From: Lysinibacillus cavernae
GTDB taxonomy: Bacteria; Bacillota; Bacilli; Bacillales_A; Planococcaceae
Assembly (NCBI RefSeq): GCF_009724685.1
Contig: NZ_WMEF01000017.1
Coordinates: 1-64,000, forward strand
DNA: 64,000 nt
Reading direction: 5' to 3'
Positions within the stretch are counted from its first letter, which is position 1; every line of letters begins with the position of its first letter. This document shows, piece by piece, positions 19,879 through 29,270 of the stretch. The notes below the pieces were generated by a model, which had not been told where the DNA came from, searched no databases, and saw only the letters and a list, made by a program, of their open reading frames with translations. Made by a program: the position numbers and the translations under genes.

Positions 19879-21528
19879 TTATCCTTTAGCTAGGTATTTC
19901 CCTACCTGTCGTCCGCTAAATAAACAGCCCCCTACAAATGACCCTTCTAAAGCACGATAGCCATGAACACCACCGCCACCGAAACCACTTACCTCGCCAG
20001 CAGCAAATAAACCAGGTACAGGCTGACCATCCATCCCCAACACCGCACCATTTAAATTTGTTTGTAAGCCGCCTAACGTTTTCCTTGTTAAGATGTTTAA
20101 TCGCACGGCAATTAAAGGCCAATTTTTAGGATCTAACATTTTATGTGGCTTGGCAACACGCACCAATTTATCTCCAATATAATTCCTTGCCCCATGAATG
20201 GCATTCACCTGTAAATCCTTCGTAAATTTATTGTCCATTTCTCGATCTCTTGCCAATATTTGCTCTTTAATTTTCATGAAATCAAGTAACTCATTCCCAG
20301 CTAATTTATTCATCCCATCTACTAGTTCTTTTAAGTCATTGGCAATAACAAAATCTTCACCATGATTTTTAAAGGCTTGGATAGGAGCGGGTGGGCCTGG
20401 CAATACCCTCTTTAAAACATCACCAATGCTTTTATTTGTTAAATCTGGATTTTGTTCCGAACCAGAAAGAGCAAATTCTTTCTCAATAATTTTTTCCGTT
20501 AAAATAAACCAAGAATAGTCATATCCTGTTTTTTGAATCGCCTCTAATGTGCTGAGCGTATCAAACCCTGGAAAATTAGGGGCATGAAATCGATTGCCTT
20601 CTGCGTCAAACCACAAGGAAGAAGGACCGGGCAAAATGCGAATTCCATGGTTGGGCCAAATCGGATCCCAATTTTTTAATCCCTCTGTGTAATGCCACAT
20701 GCGATCACGATTCACAATACGCCCACCAGCATGTTCAGTGATTTCTAGCATTCTCCCATCAACGTATGCTGGCACGCCACATACCATATTTTTAGGGGGA
20801 GCTCCTAGTCGAGCAGGCCAATTTTTTCTCACTAAATCAAAATTTGCCCCTATTCCACCACTAGCCACGATAACCGCCTCAGCTTCATAAGAAAATTCAC
20901 CGATCCCTAATCTCGAACTTTTTTCACCTCGGTTGATGAAGGTTTCAGCTAGCACAGTTCCACTGATTCCCATAATCTTTCCGTCATATTGAATAAATTC
21001 ATCCACTCGATGCCTTGGTTTAAAATCAATAAAGCCGTCTTTCATTGCCTGCTTTACTTTATCTACAAATGGCTTAACAATGCCAGGACCTGTTCCCCAT
21101 ACAATATGAAACCTCGGTACTGAATTCCCATGTCCTCCCGCTAACGAGCCACCTCTTTCAGCCCATCCAACAACAGGGAAAAATTTAATACCCTTTGATT
21201 TTAACCAGTCATATTTTTCACCTGCGGCAAAATCAACATAAGCTCTCGCCCACTTAAATGCCCAGGAATCCTCATCTTCTAAACGGTCAAATCCTGCTGT
21301 CCCTTGCCAATCCTGCCATGCCAGCTCCTTACTATCTTTAATACCGAGCCTTCTTTGTTCAGGAGAATTTACTAAAAATATACCACCAAAAGACCAATAT
21401 GCCTGTCCCCCCATTGAATTTTCAGGCTCTTGATCGACTAAAAGAACTTTTTTCTTCGCATCGATTAACTCACAAGCTGCAACTAACCCTGCAAGTCCAG
21501 CACCGACTATTGCAACATCATACTTCAT
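19879..21528 (-). CDS. FAD-binding dehydrogenase (fumarate reductase/ketosteroid dehydrogenase-like)
   Basis: A 549-aa flavoprotein of the FAD_binding_2 class. The N-terminus has the dinucleotide-binding fold DVAIVGAGLAGLVAACELI with an acidic end (LLVDQE), then MGGQAYWSFGGIFL. The C-terminus has the GLFAAGEVSGFGGGGVHGYRALEGSFVGGCLFSGR FAD-contact region. The family includes fumarate reductases and 3-ketosteroid dehydrogenases; related proteins are usually annotated only as FAD-binding dehydrogenase. No export signal is seen. It is monocistronic with no pathway neighbours, so the substrate is unknown. Confidence 0.8.
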   Translation of the reverse strand: MKYDVAIVGAGLAGLVAACELIDAKKKVLLVDQEPENSMGGQAYWSFGGIFLVNSPEQRRLGIKDSKELAWQDWQGTAGFDRLEDEDSWAFKWARAYVDFAAGEKYDWLKSKGIKFFPVVGWAERGGSLAGGHGNSVPRFHIVWGTGPGIVKPFVDKVKQAMKDGFIDFKPRHRVDEFIQYDGKIMGISGTVLAETFINRGEKSSRLGIGEFSYEAEAVIVASGGIGANFDLVRKNWPARLGAPPKNMVCGVPAYVDGRMLEITEHAGGRIVNRDRMWHYTEGLKNWDPIWPNHGIRILPGPSSLWFDAEGNRFHAPNFPGFDTLSTLEAIQKTGYDYSWFILTEKIIEKEFALSGSEQNPDLTNKSIGDVLKRVLPGPPAPIQAFKNHGEDFVIANDLKELVDGMNKLAGNELLDFMKIKEQILARDREMDNKFTKDLQVNAIHGARNYIGDKLVRVAKPHKMLDPKNWPLIAVRLNILTRKTLGGLQTNLNGAVLGMDGQPVPGLFAAGEVSGFGGGGVHGYRALEGSFVGGCLFSGRQVGKYLAKG

Positions 21529-21883
21529 TCATACACCCCCAAATCAATCATCCATAACTAACATTCTTTTCTTGCAGCCTATTTACCTTCTAAAAACCAA
21601 ACTTTTGTCTAAAATGTGACAAATAAAAATGTTCGCTTTCTTGAATCAAAACTGTCGGGCATTAGCATAAACCATCTAATTTATTCCATTTAATTCCCAT
21701 ATAATTTTTTATCCGCAAACTACATGAAACTCTGATTTTAACAGGCATTTCAATTATCGTTAGCGCTTTCATTGTACTCCCCAAAAAGACGAACGTTATA
21801 AAGATGAAATTATAGAATTATTCGTATTTAGTTATTTTCCATACTTATGAAGTCAATATTTTTTCGGTTTTTTAGAAATACCG

Positions 21884-21913
21884 TTGACAAAGGTGAACAA
21901 TAGGGATTATGAT
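21884..21913 (+). promoter_or_regulatory. Promoter of the serA T-box transcript
   Basis: TTGACA (21884-21889) and TATGAT (21908-21913) are 18 bp apart. The predicted start near 21920 lies just upstream of T-box stem I. The stretch 21529-21883 upstream shows no other feature. Confidence 0.75.
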
Positions 21914-21940
21914 GTTAACAAATTTAATCAAACAAAATAT

Positions 21941-22213
21941 AACGACGGAGACACACTAGTCGCAAGAAAATCCAAAGAGAGCTGATGGTTGGTGTAAATC
22001 AGTGATTTCTACGATAATAGTTCCACTCCAGAATAGATAGGCCGAACAACTTACAGTAAGCTTATCCGTCTCATGCACGTTACGCATATTGCTAAGACTG
22101 CCAAGATAAGTTTATCTAGCAGTGATTAAGGGTGGTACCGCGAACCAATGTTTATTCAGCCTTTCGCCCCTTACAACACAATAACTGTGTTTGTAAGGCG
22201 TGGAAGGCTTTTT
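21941..22213 (+). promoter_or_regulatory. T-box riboswitch leader of serA, probably serine-specific
   Basis: The leader has the stem I signature AGAGAGCTGATGG then TTGGTGTAAATCAG (near 21976-22004), a likely specifier region AGTTCCACTCC in which UCC (Ser) is followed by A, the canonical T-box AAGGGTGGTACCGCG (22128-22142), and a GC-rich terminator (22159-22208) with a T run. T-boxes bind uncharged tRNA and release the antiterminator. Serine specificity is inferred from the codon and the serA gene downstream. Confidence 0.92.
22159..22213 (+). terminator. T-box regulated terminator upstream of serA
   Basis: A ~22-bp imperfect stem from GCCTTTCGCC to GGAAGGC surrounds an ATAA loop and ends in TTTTT at 22209-22213. 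It overlaps the expression platform of the T-box. Confidence 0.85.
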
Positions 22214-22333
22214 ATATTGTTTTCGATTTAGAAAGAAGATTGTTTGCATACTGTAAGATGTTCGAATTTTACAAATTTCAGACTGTCGTAGATAAACCCA
22301 CAACCAATACTTATTACAAAGGAGCTAATTATA

Positions 22334-23941
22334 ATGACTATTGCAACAAAAACCATTAACGTATTTATCGCGGATCCACTAAGTGAGGATGGTATTTTCC
22401 CATTACGCCAGGAACAAGATTTAGATTTAAACATTATCGTAGATACTGGCTTAGCACCAGAAGAATTAATCGCTAAAATTGCGGATGTAGATGTATTACT
22501 TGTTCGTTCTCAAACAACTGTGACACGTGAAGTGATTGAAGCGGCAAAAAATTTAAAACTGATTGGTCGTGCGGGTGTAGGTGTTGATAATATTGACCTT
22601 GCTGCTGCAACTGAACATGGCATCATCGTTGTCAACGCTCCAGATGGTAACACTAACTCAGCTGCTGAGCACACAATCGCGATGATGACATCACTTGCCC
22701 GTCATATTCCTCAAGCTTTTAATACATTAAAAAATGGGCAATGGGATCGTAAATCTTATGTTGGCGTAGAGCTTAAAAATAAAACTTTAGGTGTTGTTGG
22801 CTTTGGTCGAATCGGTGTTGAAGTAGCTTATCGTGCAAAAGGTCAACGTATGAATGTTATGGCATATGACCCTTTCCTAACAAATGAACGGGCAAAAGAA
22901 TTAGGTGTAACAAAAGCGACAGTTGAAGAAATTTGTGCTACTGCAGATTTCATTACTGTACACACTCCACTTCTTCCTGAAACACGTAATCTTATTAATA
23001 AAGAAAAATTTGCTATGATGAAAGATGGCGTTCGTATCATAAACTGTGCACGTGGCGGTATCATCAATGAAGACGATTTATATGATGCAATCGTAGCTGG
23101 AAAAGTTGCTGGTGCAGCCCTTGATGTATTTGTTTCTGAACCAGCAACAGATCATAAGTTACTTACATTACCGCAAGTAATTGCAACACCTCACTTAGGT
23201 GCATCTACAATTGAAGCACAAGAATCTGTGGCAGTTGATGTATCAAATGACATCATTAAATTTTATAAAACAGGCACTGTGACAAATCCAGTGAATATGC
23301 CATCTATTCCGAAAGAACTTCTTGCACAAGTTGAGCCTTTCTTTGAATTAGCAGAAAAACTTGGTTCATTTTTATCACAAGTGACAACTGAACCTGTAAA
23401 AGAAATCAACTTATCTTATGCTGGTGAAGTAGCAAACTATGATGTTCGTCCATTAACTTCAAATGCGTTAAAAGGTTTATTGTCTAAAAACCACGGTAAT
23501 CATGTGAATGATGTGAATGCTCGCTACTTGTCTGAACGTATCGGCATGAAAATTATTGAGCACAAAACAACAACTGCAAAAGGCTTTACAAGCTTAATTA
23601 CGATTGAAATTATTACAGCAAACGAAACACATACTGTAGCTGGAACATTATTAAATGGTTTAGGTGCACGTATCGTAAAAGTAGAGGACTATGTCGTGGA
23701 CGTTATTCCTCAAGGGCATCTTCTTTATATTAAAAACACGGATAAGCCAGGTGCAATTGGTCGTGTAGCGACAAAACTTGCAGAAAAAGATATCAACATC
23801 GCAACAATGCAAGTTGGTCGTGCACAAGTTGGTGGTACAGCGGTTATGATGTTAACGATTGATAATGTTGTAACGGCAGAAGATTTAGTATTCGTGGCAC
23901 AGCTTGAAAATATTGATGAGGTAAAAGCCATTAACCTATAA
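22334..23941 (+). CDS. serA: D-3-phosphoglycerate dehydrogenase
   Basis: First enzyme of serine synthesis, oxidising 3-phosphoglycerate to 3-phosphohydroxypyruvate with NAD+. The 535-aa protein has the D-2-hydroxyacid dehydrogenase core with NAD-binding GFGRIG (about residues 156-161), the catalytic Arg in [10 protein letters not shown], and His in ATPHLGAST. An intervening ASB domain (about 320-455) and a C-terminal ACT domain ([16 protein letters not shown]...[10 protein letters not shown]) allow feedback by serine. AAAGGAG precedes the ATG. The T-box leader adds tRNA-Ser control. A convergent HAD phosphatase follows. Confidence 0.96.
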   Translation: MTIATKTINVFIADPLSEDGIFPLRQEQDLDLNIIVDTGLAPEELIAKIADVDVLLVRSQTTVTREVIEAAKNLKLIGRAGVGVDNIDLAAATEHGIIVVNAPDGNTNSAAEHTIAMMTSLARHIPQAFNTLKNGQWDRKSYVGVELKNKTLGVVGFGRIGVEVAYRAKGQRMNVMAYDPFLTNERAKELGVTKATVEEICATADFITVHTPLLPETRNLINKEKFAMMKDGVRIINCARGGIINEDDLYDAIVAGKVAGAALDVFVSEPATDHKLLTLPQVIATPHLGASTIEAQESVAVDVSNDIIKFYKTGTVTNPVNMPSIPKELLAQVEPFFELAEKLGSFLSQVTTEPVKEINLSYAGEVANYDVRPLTSNALKGLLSKNHGNHVNDVNARYLSERIGMKIIEHKTTTAKGFTSLITIEIITANETHTVAGTLLNGLGARIVKVEDYVVDVIPQGHLLYIKNTDKPGAIGRVATKLAEKDINIATMQVGRAQVGGTAVMMLTIDNVVTAEDLVFVAQLENIDEVKAINL

Positions 23942-23954
23942 TAATGAAAGACGA

Positions 23955-23987
23955 GAAGCAGGGAGTTTTTACTCTCTGCTTTTTCGT
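23955..23987 (+). terminator. Terminator of serA
   Basis: A ~10-bp stem with one G-U pair (about 23957-23966 with 23971-23980) and T tail, 15 bp after the stop. Confidence 0.8.
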
Positions 23988-24017
23988 TTTTGAAGCTTCT
24001 TCATACTCTACTCTTTT

Positions 24018-24143
24018 ATGCAAGTCTATTATCGCAAAAAAGCTGGTGAACCTCGAGGTTACTTACTAGCAAGTGCTCTTGTTCAGCTTTGTTTGGCTAT
24101 AGCTTTTACAAGTTTATGTCTTGCACTGAACGTCCACTTTTAA
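24018..24143 (+). CDS. Possible 41-aa membrane peptide (doubtful)
   Basis: An ATG-to-TAA frame encodes 41 residues: a basic head (MQVYYRKKAGEPRG) then one hydrophobic segment (YLLASALVQLCLAIAFTSLCLAL). The positive-inside, single-helix pattern looks protein-like, but no Shine-Dalgarno sequence precedes it, so it may be a relic or chance. It occupies most of the serA/HAD intergenic region. Confidence 0.25.
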   Translation: MQVYYRKKAGEPRGYLLASALVQLCLAIAFTSLCLALNVHF

Positions 24144-24163
24144 AGGAGTTTCGATAAAACTAA

Positions 24164-24200
24164 AAAATGTACTGACTCCGCGAGGGATCAGTACATTTTT
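24164..24200. terminator. Terminator of the HAD phosphatase gene
   Basis: A perfect 12-bp stem (24164-24175 with 24188-24199) flanked by A and T runs lies just beyond the minus-strand stop; it can act in both directions. Confidence 0.85.
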
Positions 24201-24203
24201 ACA

Positions 24204-24992
24204 TTATAGTTTATTTACAAGTTCCAACAGTGCTGTCAAAGAGTCTACTTCATAGGTCGGTGTCACAGCCCCATTGACGATATTGTTTTCACGATTAATC
24301 CATACATTGCGCATTCCGACACGAGAAGAACCTAAAATATCGGTATTGAGATTATCGCCAACCATAATCGCATCATCAGCTGTAATGCCTGCTTTCTCCA
24401 TGACAAACTCAAAAATGGATGCGTCAGGCTTCCCTTTACCAAAGTCTCCTGAAATAATAATGTGATCAAAATATGGTGCAATTTCTGGTGTGATTTCTAA
24501 CTTTAAGTTTTGCAAACTTGGTGCACCATTTGTCAGTAATACAAGCTGATACTTTCCTTTTAATTCATCCAACACTTCAAAAGTATCTTCGTATAAAAAC
24601 GGTGATAGTTTACGCTCGGCTACAAAGCGCTCTCCTAGCTCTGCTCCGAACTCTGCATCATCAATACTAAGAGCAGCTAACCCTTTTTTCCAAGCTGTCG
24701 CACGATAGTTAGGAACAATCTCTTTCATTTTTTGGAAATAATCCGTTGGGTCGTCAAATGATCCCCAAAGACCTTCAAACGGATTGATACCAATTAATAC
24801 GGTATAATCATATGTTTCATAACCTTCGTATAACGCACGTGCCTCTTTACGTACGGCTTCCTCTAGCTCAGCAGGATTCACATTATGTACCGTGGCTGCA
24901 TAGTTACATGTTTTTTCAAAGGCAGTTTTGACAGATTTTTTATCCCATAGTAGTGTATCATCTAAATCAAAAATAATTGTGTTTATCGACAT
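24204..24992 (-). CDS. HAD-family phosphatase, possible phosphoserine phosphatase (YsaA-like)
   Basis: A 262-aa HAD hydrolase with motif I IIFDLDDTLL (nucleophile Asp at about residue 9), motif II LLTNGAP, motif III Lys in GKGKPD, and motif IV VGDNLNTDILG. Length and layout match the YsaA/YjjG-like group; B. subtilis YsaA has been assigned phosphoserine phosphatase activity. Its convergent placement next to serA makes a serine-pathway role attractive, but HAD specificity cannot be read from sequence and the symbol is withheld. Confidence 0.75.
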   Translation of the reverse strand: MSINTIIFDLDDTLLWDKKSVKTAFEKTCNYAATVHNVNPAELEEAVRKEARALYEGYETYDYTVLIGINPFEGLWGSFDDPTDYFQKMKEIVPNYRATAWKKGLAALSIDDAEFGAELGERFVAERKLSPFLYEDTFEVLDELKGKYQLVLLTNGAPSLQNLKLEITPEIAPYFDHIIISGDFGKGKPDASIFEFVMEKAGITADDAIMVGDNLNTDILGSSRVGMRNVWINRENNIVNGAVTPTYEVDSLTALLELVNKL

Positions 24993-25082
24993 TTTGTCCG
25001 CTCCTAGCTCCCGATTAATACTATTATCTTAGCATATTTTCAAAATATTTAGGATAACAAATTATGCACAATTCACCTAATT

Positions 25083-25117
25083 AAAAACAAGCTGTGCAGT
25101 ATTTTTTCACAGCTTGT
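25083..25117 (-). terminator. Terminator of the MBL/DUF3006 operon
   Basis: A 10-bp perfect stem (25087/25088-25096 with 25108-25117) is followed on the minus strand by TTTTTAATT, just after the DUF3006 stop. Confidence 0.8.
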
Positions 25118-25123
25118 CATCTA

Positions 25124-25372
25124 TTATTTATGTTTATTTCGTAAACGGTTCATTAGATTCTGAATGTCGGCTCTTTTTTGTTCCGTTTCTTCCTTTAATA
25201 TATCGATATGGTAAATGCCATCTATTTCTTCGATTTGCACACGATCACCTACTTGCACAGGCTTGTTCATGGCTGACTGTAACATAATAATTTGTTCTTC
25301 TTCCTCTGGATATGTTAAAAAAATCGCATAACCATCTTCAATACGGTCTAACGTATATTTAGTCAAGCTCAC
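25124..25372 (-). CDS. DUF3006 domain protein
   Basis: An 82-aa protein with a short beta-barrel-like part (KYTLDRIEDGYAIFLTYPEEEEQII, then VGDRVQIEEIDGIYHIDIL) and a charged C-terminal helix. This pattern is the DUF3006 family, whose genes often sit beside ComEC-like metallo-beta-lactamase proteins, as here. It overlaps the end of the MBL gene by 14 bp, so the two are translationally coupled. Function unknown; the pairing suggests a partner or accessory role. Confidence 0.75.
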   Translation of the reverse strand: MSLTKYTLDRIEDGYAIFLTYPEEEEQIIMLQSAMNKPVQVGDRVQIEEIDGIYHIDILKEETEQKRADIQNLMNRLRNKHK

Positions 25373-26549
25373 TTACAAGTTCCCCTTTCTCATTACGTAA
25401 TTGTGCAGCATCCCCACCATTTAACCAAATCTGTTTGGTAGTCCACTTTATATAATTTTGCCCTTCTCGTGCATCGGCCCCACTTGTAATATAAATGGTT
25501 TTCCCTGGCTGTAAAGATAGATTAGGAAAATTAAAAACTTGATTACCTTCAATAGATATAAGCTGCCAATCCTTTAAAGACACAGCTTGTTTTCCGCTAT
25601 TTTTAATACCCACAATTTCTGTTACTAAATCCTTGCTAACAATCTCAATAGCTGTTGTTGGTGGTTCTGCTTTCGTTGGTTCGTTGTCATTTTTTACTCT
25701 AGTAGTTTCATTGCCATTCACCGCATAGTTTACCCCATCTGTTGACACAGTAATCGTTCCTATATCAGCAGTGGCATAGATTTTACTACCAATTGCTTGC
25801 AAACGATCCACTACTTCCGCATGTGGATGACCATATTTATTACCTTCACCATAACTTAAAATAGTAACTTTTGGCTTTACAGCTCGAATGAAATCCTCCG
25901 AGCTACTTGTATTAGAACCATGATGCCCAGCCTTTAAAACAGTTGCTTCCACATCATATTGCATCATCTCTTTTTCTAACGATACCCCAGCATCTCCCGT
26001 TAATAAAAAGGATATATTACCATAAGCCATTTTTAAGACAATGGAAGCATCATTATTATCTGTGGCCTGTTCATTGGCATTTAAAACCTTCACCGTAACA
26101 TCCTCATCAAACTTAATAGTGTCACCAGTCTTCGGCACATGATAAGGAATATTTTTTTCATCAATCAACGTCAGCATTTCTTCAAAGGTTTGGGATGTAT
26201 GTACTTTGCCTGAATCGTAAAATTGTTCAATAGCAATTGAATTTAACACAGGAATGAGACCACCGATGTGATCAGCATCGGGATGTGTAGCGACTACTAT
26301 ATCGAGCTTGTTCACACCACGTTCCTTTAAATAAGAAACAACCTGCTGCCCTGCGCCTTTCACCCCTCCATCCACAAGCATTGTTTTACCTTTTGGTGAT
26401 TCAATTAATATGGAATCTCCTTGACCTACATCAATAAAATGAACGCGCATATCATGACCAGCCGTTACCGGGATTTTCTCAGTCTTAACTGCCTCAGTAC
26501 AGCCTGCTAATAAAAAAATACAAAGGAGCAATACTATTATGTTTTTCAT
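25359..26549 (-). CDS. ComEC/Rec2-like MBL-fold lipoprotein with lamin-tail-like domain
   Basis: A 396-aa protein with a lipoprotein signal (lipobox LAGC, Cys17). An MBL domain follows: HFIDVGQGDSILIE, THPDADHIGG (metal site, about residues 88-96), LLTGDAG and LKAGHHGSNTSS. This is the ComEC C-terminal type. The last ~110 residues (IVGIKNSGKQAVSLKDWQL...TTKQIWLNGGDAAQLRNEKGE) look like a lamin tail domain, an Ig-like fold found on secreted nucleases. A surface-anchored phosphodiesterase or nuclease is plausible; the substrate is unknown. Operon with DUF3006. Confidence 0.82.
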   Translation of the reverse strand: MKNIIVLLLCIFLLAGCTEAVKTEKIPVTAGHDMRVHFIDVGQGDSILIESPKGKTMLVDGGVKGAGQQVVSYLKERGVNKLDIVVATHPDADHIGGLIPVLNSIAIEQFYDSGKVHTSQTFEEMLTLIDEKNIPYHVPKTGDTIKFDEDVTVKVLNANEQATDNNDASIVLKMAYGNISFLLTGDAGVSLEKEMMQYDVEATVLKAGHHGSNTSSSEDFIRAVKPKVTILSYGEGNKYGHPHAEVVDRLQAIGSKIYATADIGTITVSTDGVNYAVNGNETTRVKNDNEPTKAEPPTTAIEIVSKDLVTEIVGIKNSGKQAVSLKDWQLISIEGNQVFNFPNLSLQPGKTIYITSGADAREGQNYIKWTTKQIWLNGGDAAQLRNEKGELVSELD

Positions 26550-26581
26550 CTACTAACTTCCTTTCTATCTTTCTATTATAC

Positions 26582-26616
26582 AAAAAGAGAGCTAGCCATG
26601 GGCCGCTCTCCTTTTT
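26582..26616 (-). terminator. Terminator of the glycerate operon
   Basis: A GAGAGC/GCTCTC stem with extended flanking pairs (AAAGGAGAGC...GCTCTCTTT on the minus strand) lies directly after the gntP stop. Confidence 0.65.
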
Positions 26617-26618
26617 CT

Positions 26619-27965
26619 TTAAACAAGTATCCACCATAAAATCATCGTAATAATAATTGTGACAAGTCCTTGTAATAATGTTGCTACCGTTTGCGCTTTA
26701 TAGGCTTGTGTGACTTCCATGCCACTATACTGTGTAATTACCCAGAAAAAACTGTCATTAACATGGCTAACGGTCATTGCTCCTGCACCAATTGCCATCA
26801 CTACTAATGCTAATGGTACCGCTCCTTCAATTCCAAGTGTAACAAGCATTGGTGCTACTAAAGTAGACGTAATAACAAGTGCTGTCGTGGAAGAACCTTG
26901 GGCTGTTTTCAATGCTGCTGCTACAATAAACGGCACTAAAAGGAATAAGGTACCTGTTGCAAACATCCCTAAATCCATTTCCTGTAGCATCTCGCCAACA
27001 CCAGCATTTTTAATAACGGTCCCAAATGAACCACCAGCTCCTGTAATGAGTAAAATAGGTGCTGCTTCTTTTAAGCTTTCACCAATCCAACCAGTTAATG
27101 TCGTTTCACTGATTTCAGGTAATAATAAAAATGCCGTTGCTACGCCTAAAAATAAAGCTACTGTTGGTGAGCCTAAAAATTTAAAAATTGTATTGAATGT
27201 TGATTCTGTATCACCTACTAATGCTGCTATAGAGCCAAGACCAATTAAAACGATTGGCAGCACGATGGGTAAAAATGCTTTGAATGTTGATGGCATTTTG
27301 CCAAAGGATTTAATAACTTCCTCATAATCTAATGCCTCTTCCTCATCCTCAGGTACACGAATCTTCGTAGCCACCTTCACCGACCAGAAATAACCTACAA
27401 ATGTCGCTGGTATTGCTACTAATAAACCAATGACAATAACTGTTCCTAAATAATCTGCAGCACCGATATTCCCTGCTGCTGCAATGGGACCTGGAGTAGG
27501 CGGTACTAATACATGCGTTGCGAATAATCCTGTTGCTAGGGCTACTGCCATTGAAGCAATTGTGACATTTGCTCGCTTTGCTAATGATTTTTGCAAACTA
27601 GATAATATAATAAAGCCTGAATCACAAAATACTGGAATGGACACAATGTATCCTATTAAAGACATGGCAAGTTGTGGACGTTTAGGTCCAACAATTCGTA
27701 AAACAACTTCTGCCATTCGATAGGCAGCACCTGATTTTTCTAATATTAAGCCTATAATTGTACCAGCGATAATGACTAAACCAATACTTGTCATCAAGCC
27801 ACCAAATCCAGTATTAATACTTTCAACTACTGTTAATAATGGCATGCCGGAAGCAATCCCAACGAAAAAAGCACTAATTAATAACGCTAAAAACGGATGA
27901 AGCTTTAACTTAGCTGTACCCAATACAACAAACAATACCCCTATTAAAATGATGATGAACAACAT
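26619..27965 (-). CDS. GntP-family permease, probable glycerate transporter
   Basis: A 448-aa membrane protein with about 12-14 hydrophobic helices and GntP-family motifs (FCDSGFIILSSLQ, LVPPTPGPIAAAGNIGA, ALKTAQGSSTTALVITS, SHVNDSFFWVITQYSGM). The family moves gluconate and related sugar acids with protons. Its ATG directly abuts the TAG of the glycerate kinase gene (TAGATG), and the divergent gene is a CdaR-type diacid regulator, so D-glycerate is the most likely substrate. This assignment is context-based. Confidence 0.85.
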   Translation of the reverse strand: MLFIIILIGVLFVVLGTAKLKLHPFLALLISAFFVGIASGMPLLTVVESINTGFGGLMTSIGLVIIAGTIIGLILEKSGAAYRMAEVVLRIVGPKRPQLAMSLIGYIVSIPVFCDSGFIILSSLQKSLAKRANVTIASMAVALATGLFATHVLVPPTPGPIAAAGNIGAADYLGTVIVIGLLVAIPATFVGYFWSVKVATKIRVPEDEEEALDYEEVIKSFGKMPSTFKAFLPIVLPIVLIGLGSIAALVGDTESTFNTIFKFLGSPTVALFLGVATAFLLLPEISETTLTGWIGESLKEAAPILLITGAGGSFGTVIKNAGVGEMLQEMDLGMFATGTLFLLVPFIVAAALKTAQGSSTTALVITSTLVAPMLVTLGIEGAVPLALVVMAIGAGAMTVSHVNDSFFWVITQYSGMEVTQAYKAQTVATLLQGLVTIIITMILWWILV

Positions 27966-29105
27966 CTAGTCATCCCCCTTTTGTATGTAACGCTCGATGA
28001 TTTTCTTTGTTTTTAAGCGAATAAAATGTGCAGGTTGTTGCATTGCCTGCTGAACACTAATCTCCTCATCTACTAATGACTCAACAACTGTAAAATACTG
28101 TTGCAATGCTACATTCGCCTTTGTGTCGATCCCCCCAGACAATAACATTGCCTCTACATTTGCTAGCTTAGCAGCTTTCGCTACCCCCAATGGTGCTTTA
28201 CCATGTAATGTTTGAAGGTCGGATTTCCCTTCACCTGTAATCACAAACTGTGCTTCTGCTAAATGAGCCTGTAGCTGTACAGCATCCAGAACAATATCAA
28301 TCCCTGCATAAAATGTTCCTTTTAAAAATGCGATCAATGCACCACCCATTCCACCAGCAGCTCCGGCACCTTTGTAATCGTGTAGACGTATGGAAAACTT
28401 GCTTTCAACGATATCCGCAAAATGCTTTAAACAGCTATCAAAATGTGCAAGCTGGTGTTTCTGAACACCTTTCTGAGGACCAAAAATGGCTGTTGCCCCA
28501 CGTTCACCAATGAGCGGATTATCAACATCACAAGCAATGGTAAATATCGCATCTGCTAATCTAGCATCCAGTTGGCTACTATCTATGGTATCTAATTTAA
28601 GTAAATTAGAAACCCCATCCTCAAGCTCTGTACCATCTGCTGTTAGTAATCGCACACCTAATGCTTTTAACATACCGATACCCGCATCATTTGTGGCACT
28701 TCCACCGATGCCGATGATAAAGTTTCTAAAACCTTGATCAAGTGCGGCTTTAATTAATTGACCTGTGCCGTAAGAGGTGGCAAGCTCAGGGTTTTTTTCA
28801 TTGTCTTGTAACAGCATAATGCCGGATGCTTGAGCCATTTCTATCACACATGTTACCTGATCACCCAATACACCATATTGAGCCTGAATCGCTCTACCCA
28901 AAGGATCTAGTACATTCACAGAAAAATATTGACCATCTGTAGAGGCAATAAGTGAATGCAGTGTACCCTCCCCACCATCTGCAACGGGTAATATTACTGT
29001 TTCAATCGATTGGTCTGCATCCAAGATTCCTTTCTGCATTGATTTTGCTACTTCAACTGCTGACAGAGTACCCTTGTAGGAATCTGGACTAATAATGACT
29101 TTCAT
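27966..29105 (-). CDS. glxK: Glycerate kinase (GlxK/GarK family)
   Basis: A 379-aa type 2 glycerate kinase, phosphorylating D-glycerate to a phosphoglycerate that enters glycolysis. The family N-terminus KVIISPDSYKGTLSA, PVADGGEGT (about residues 41-49), GIGGSATNDAGIGMLKALG and GKSDLQTLHGKAPLGVA are visible. It is first in a two-gene operon with the GntP permease and divergent from cdaR. GarK makes 2-phosphoglycerate; which isomer is produced here cannot be read from sequence. Confidence 0.92.
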   Translation of the reverse strand: MKVIISPDSYKGTLSAVEVAKSMQKGILDADQSIETVILPVADGGEGTLHSLIASTDGQYFSVNVLDPLGRAIQAQYGVLGDQVTCVIEMAQASGIMLLQDNEKNPELATSYGTGQLIKAALDQGFRNFIIGIGGSATNDAGIGMLKALGVRLLTADGTELEDGVSNLLKLDTIDSSQLDARLADAIFTIACDVDNPLIGERGATAIFGPQKGVQKHQLAHFDSCLKHFADIVESKFSIRLHDYKGAGAAGGMGGALIAFLKGTFYAGIDIVLDAVQLQAHLAEAQFVITGEGKSDLQTLHGKAPLGVAKAAKLANVEAMLLSGGIDTKANVALQQYFTVVESLVDEEISVQQAMQQPAHFIRLKTKKIIERYIQKGDD

Positions 29106-29185
29106 GCTCTACCTCCACTTATGTCGTCCCTTGACATTTACGTAAATTTTGATACCTCTTAGTTAAGCGCTTACAATTTATTATA

Positions 29186-29214
29186 ATGACAATAAATTCA
29201 GAAAACATTATAAT
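29186..29214 (+). promoter_or_regulatory. Promoter of cdaR, with repeated TTATAATG motif
   Basis: ATGACA (29186-29191) and TATAAT (29209-29214) have a 17-bp spacer. TTATAATG occurs twice (29181-29188 and 29208-29215) in the glxK/cdaR intergenic region, and could also serve regulator binding. Confidence 0.6.
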
Positions 29215-29270
29215 GGGTGTATAATTTATCTGTCCTATAACAGGTGATTTTTTATGCGAGGTGTATAAAC

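Noticed and set aside
22112-22434. Short open frames over the serA leader on both strands
   Set aside because: They lie in the T-box structure and terminator and have no coding features.
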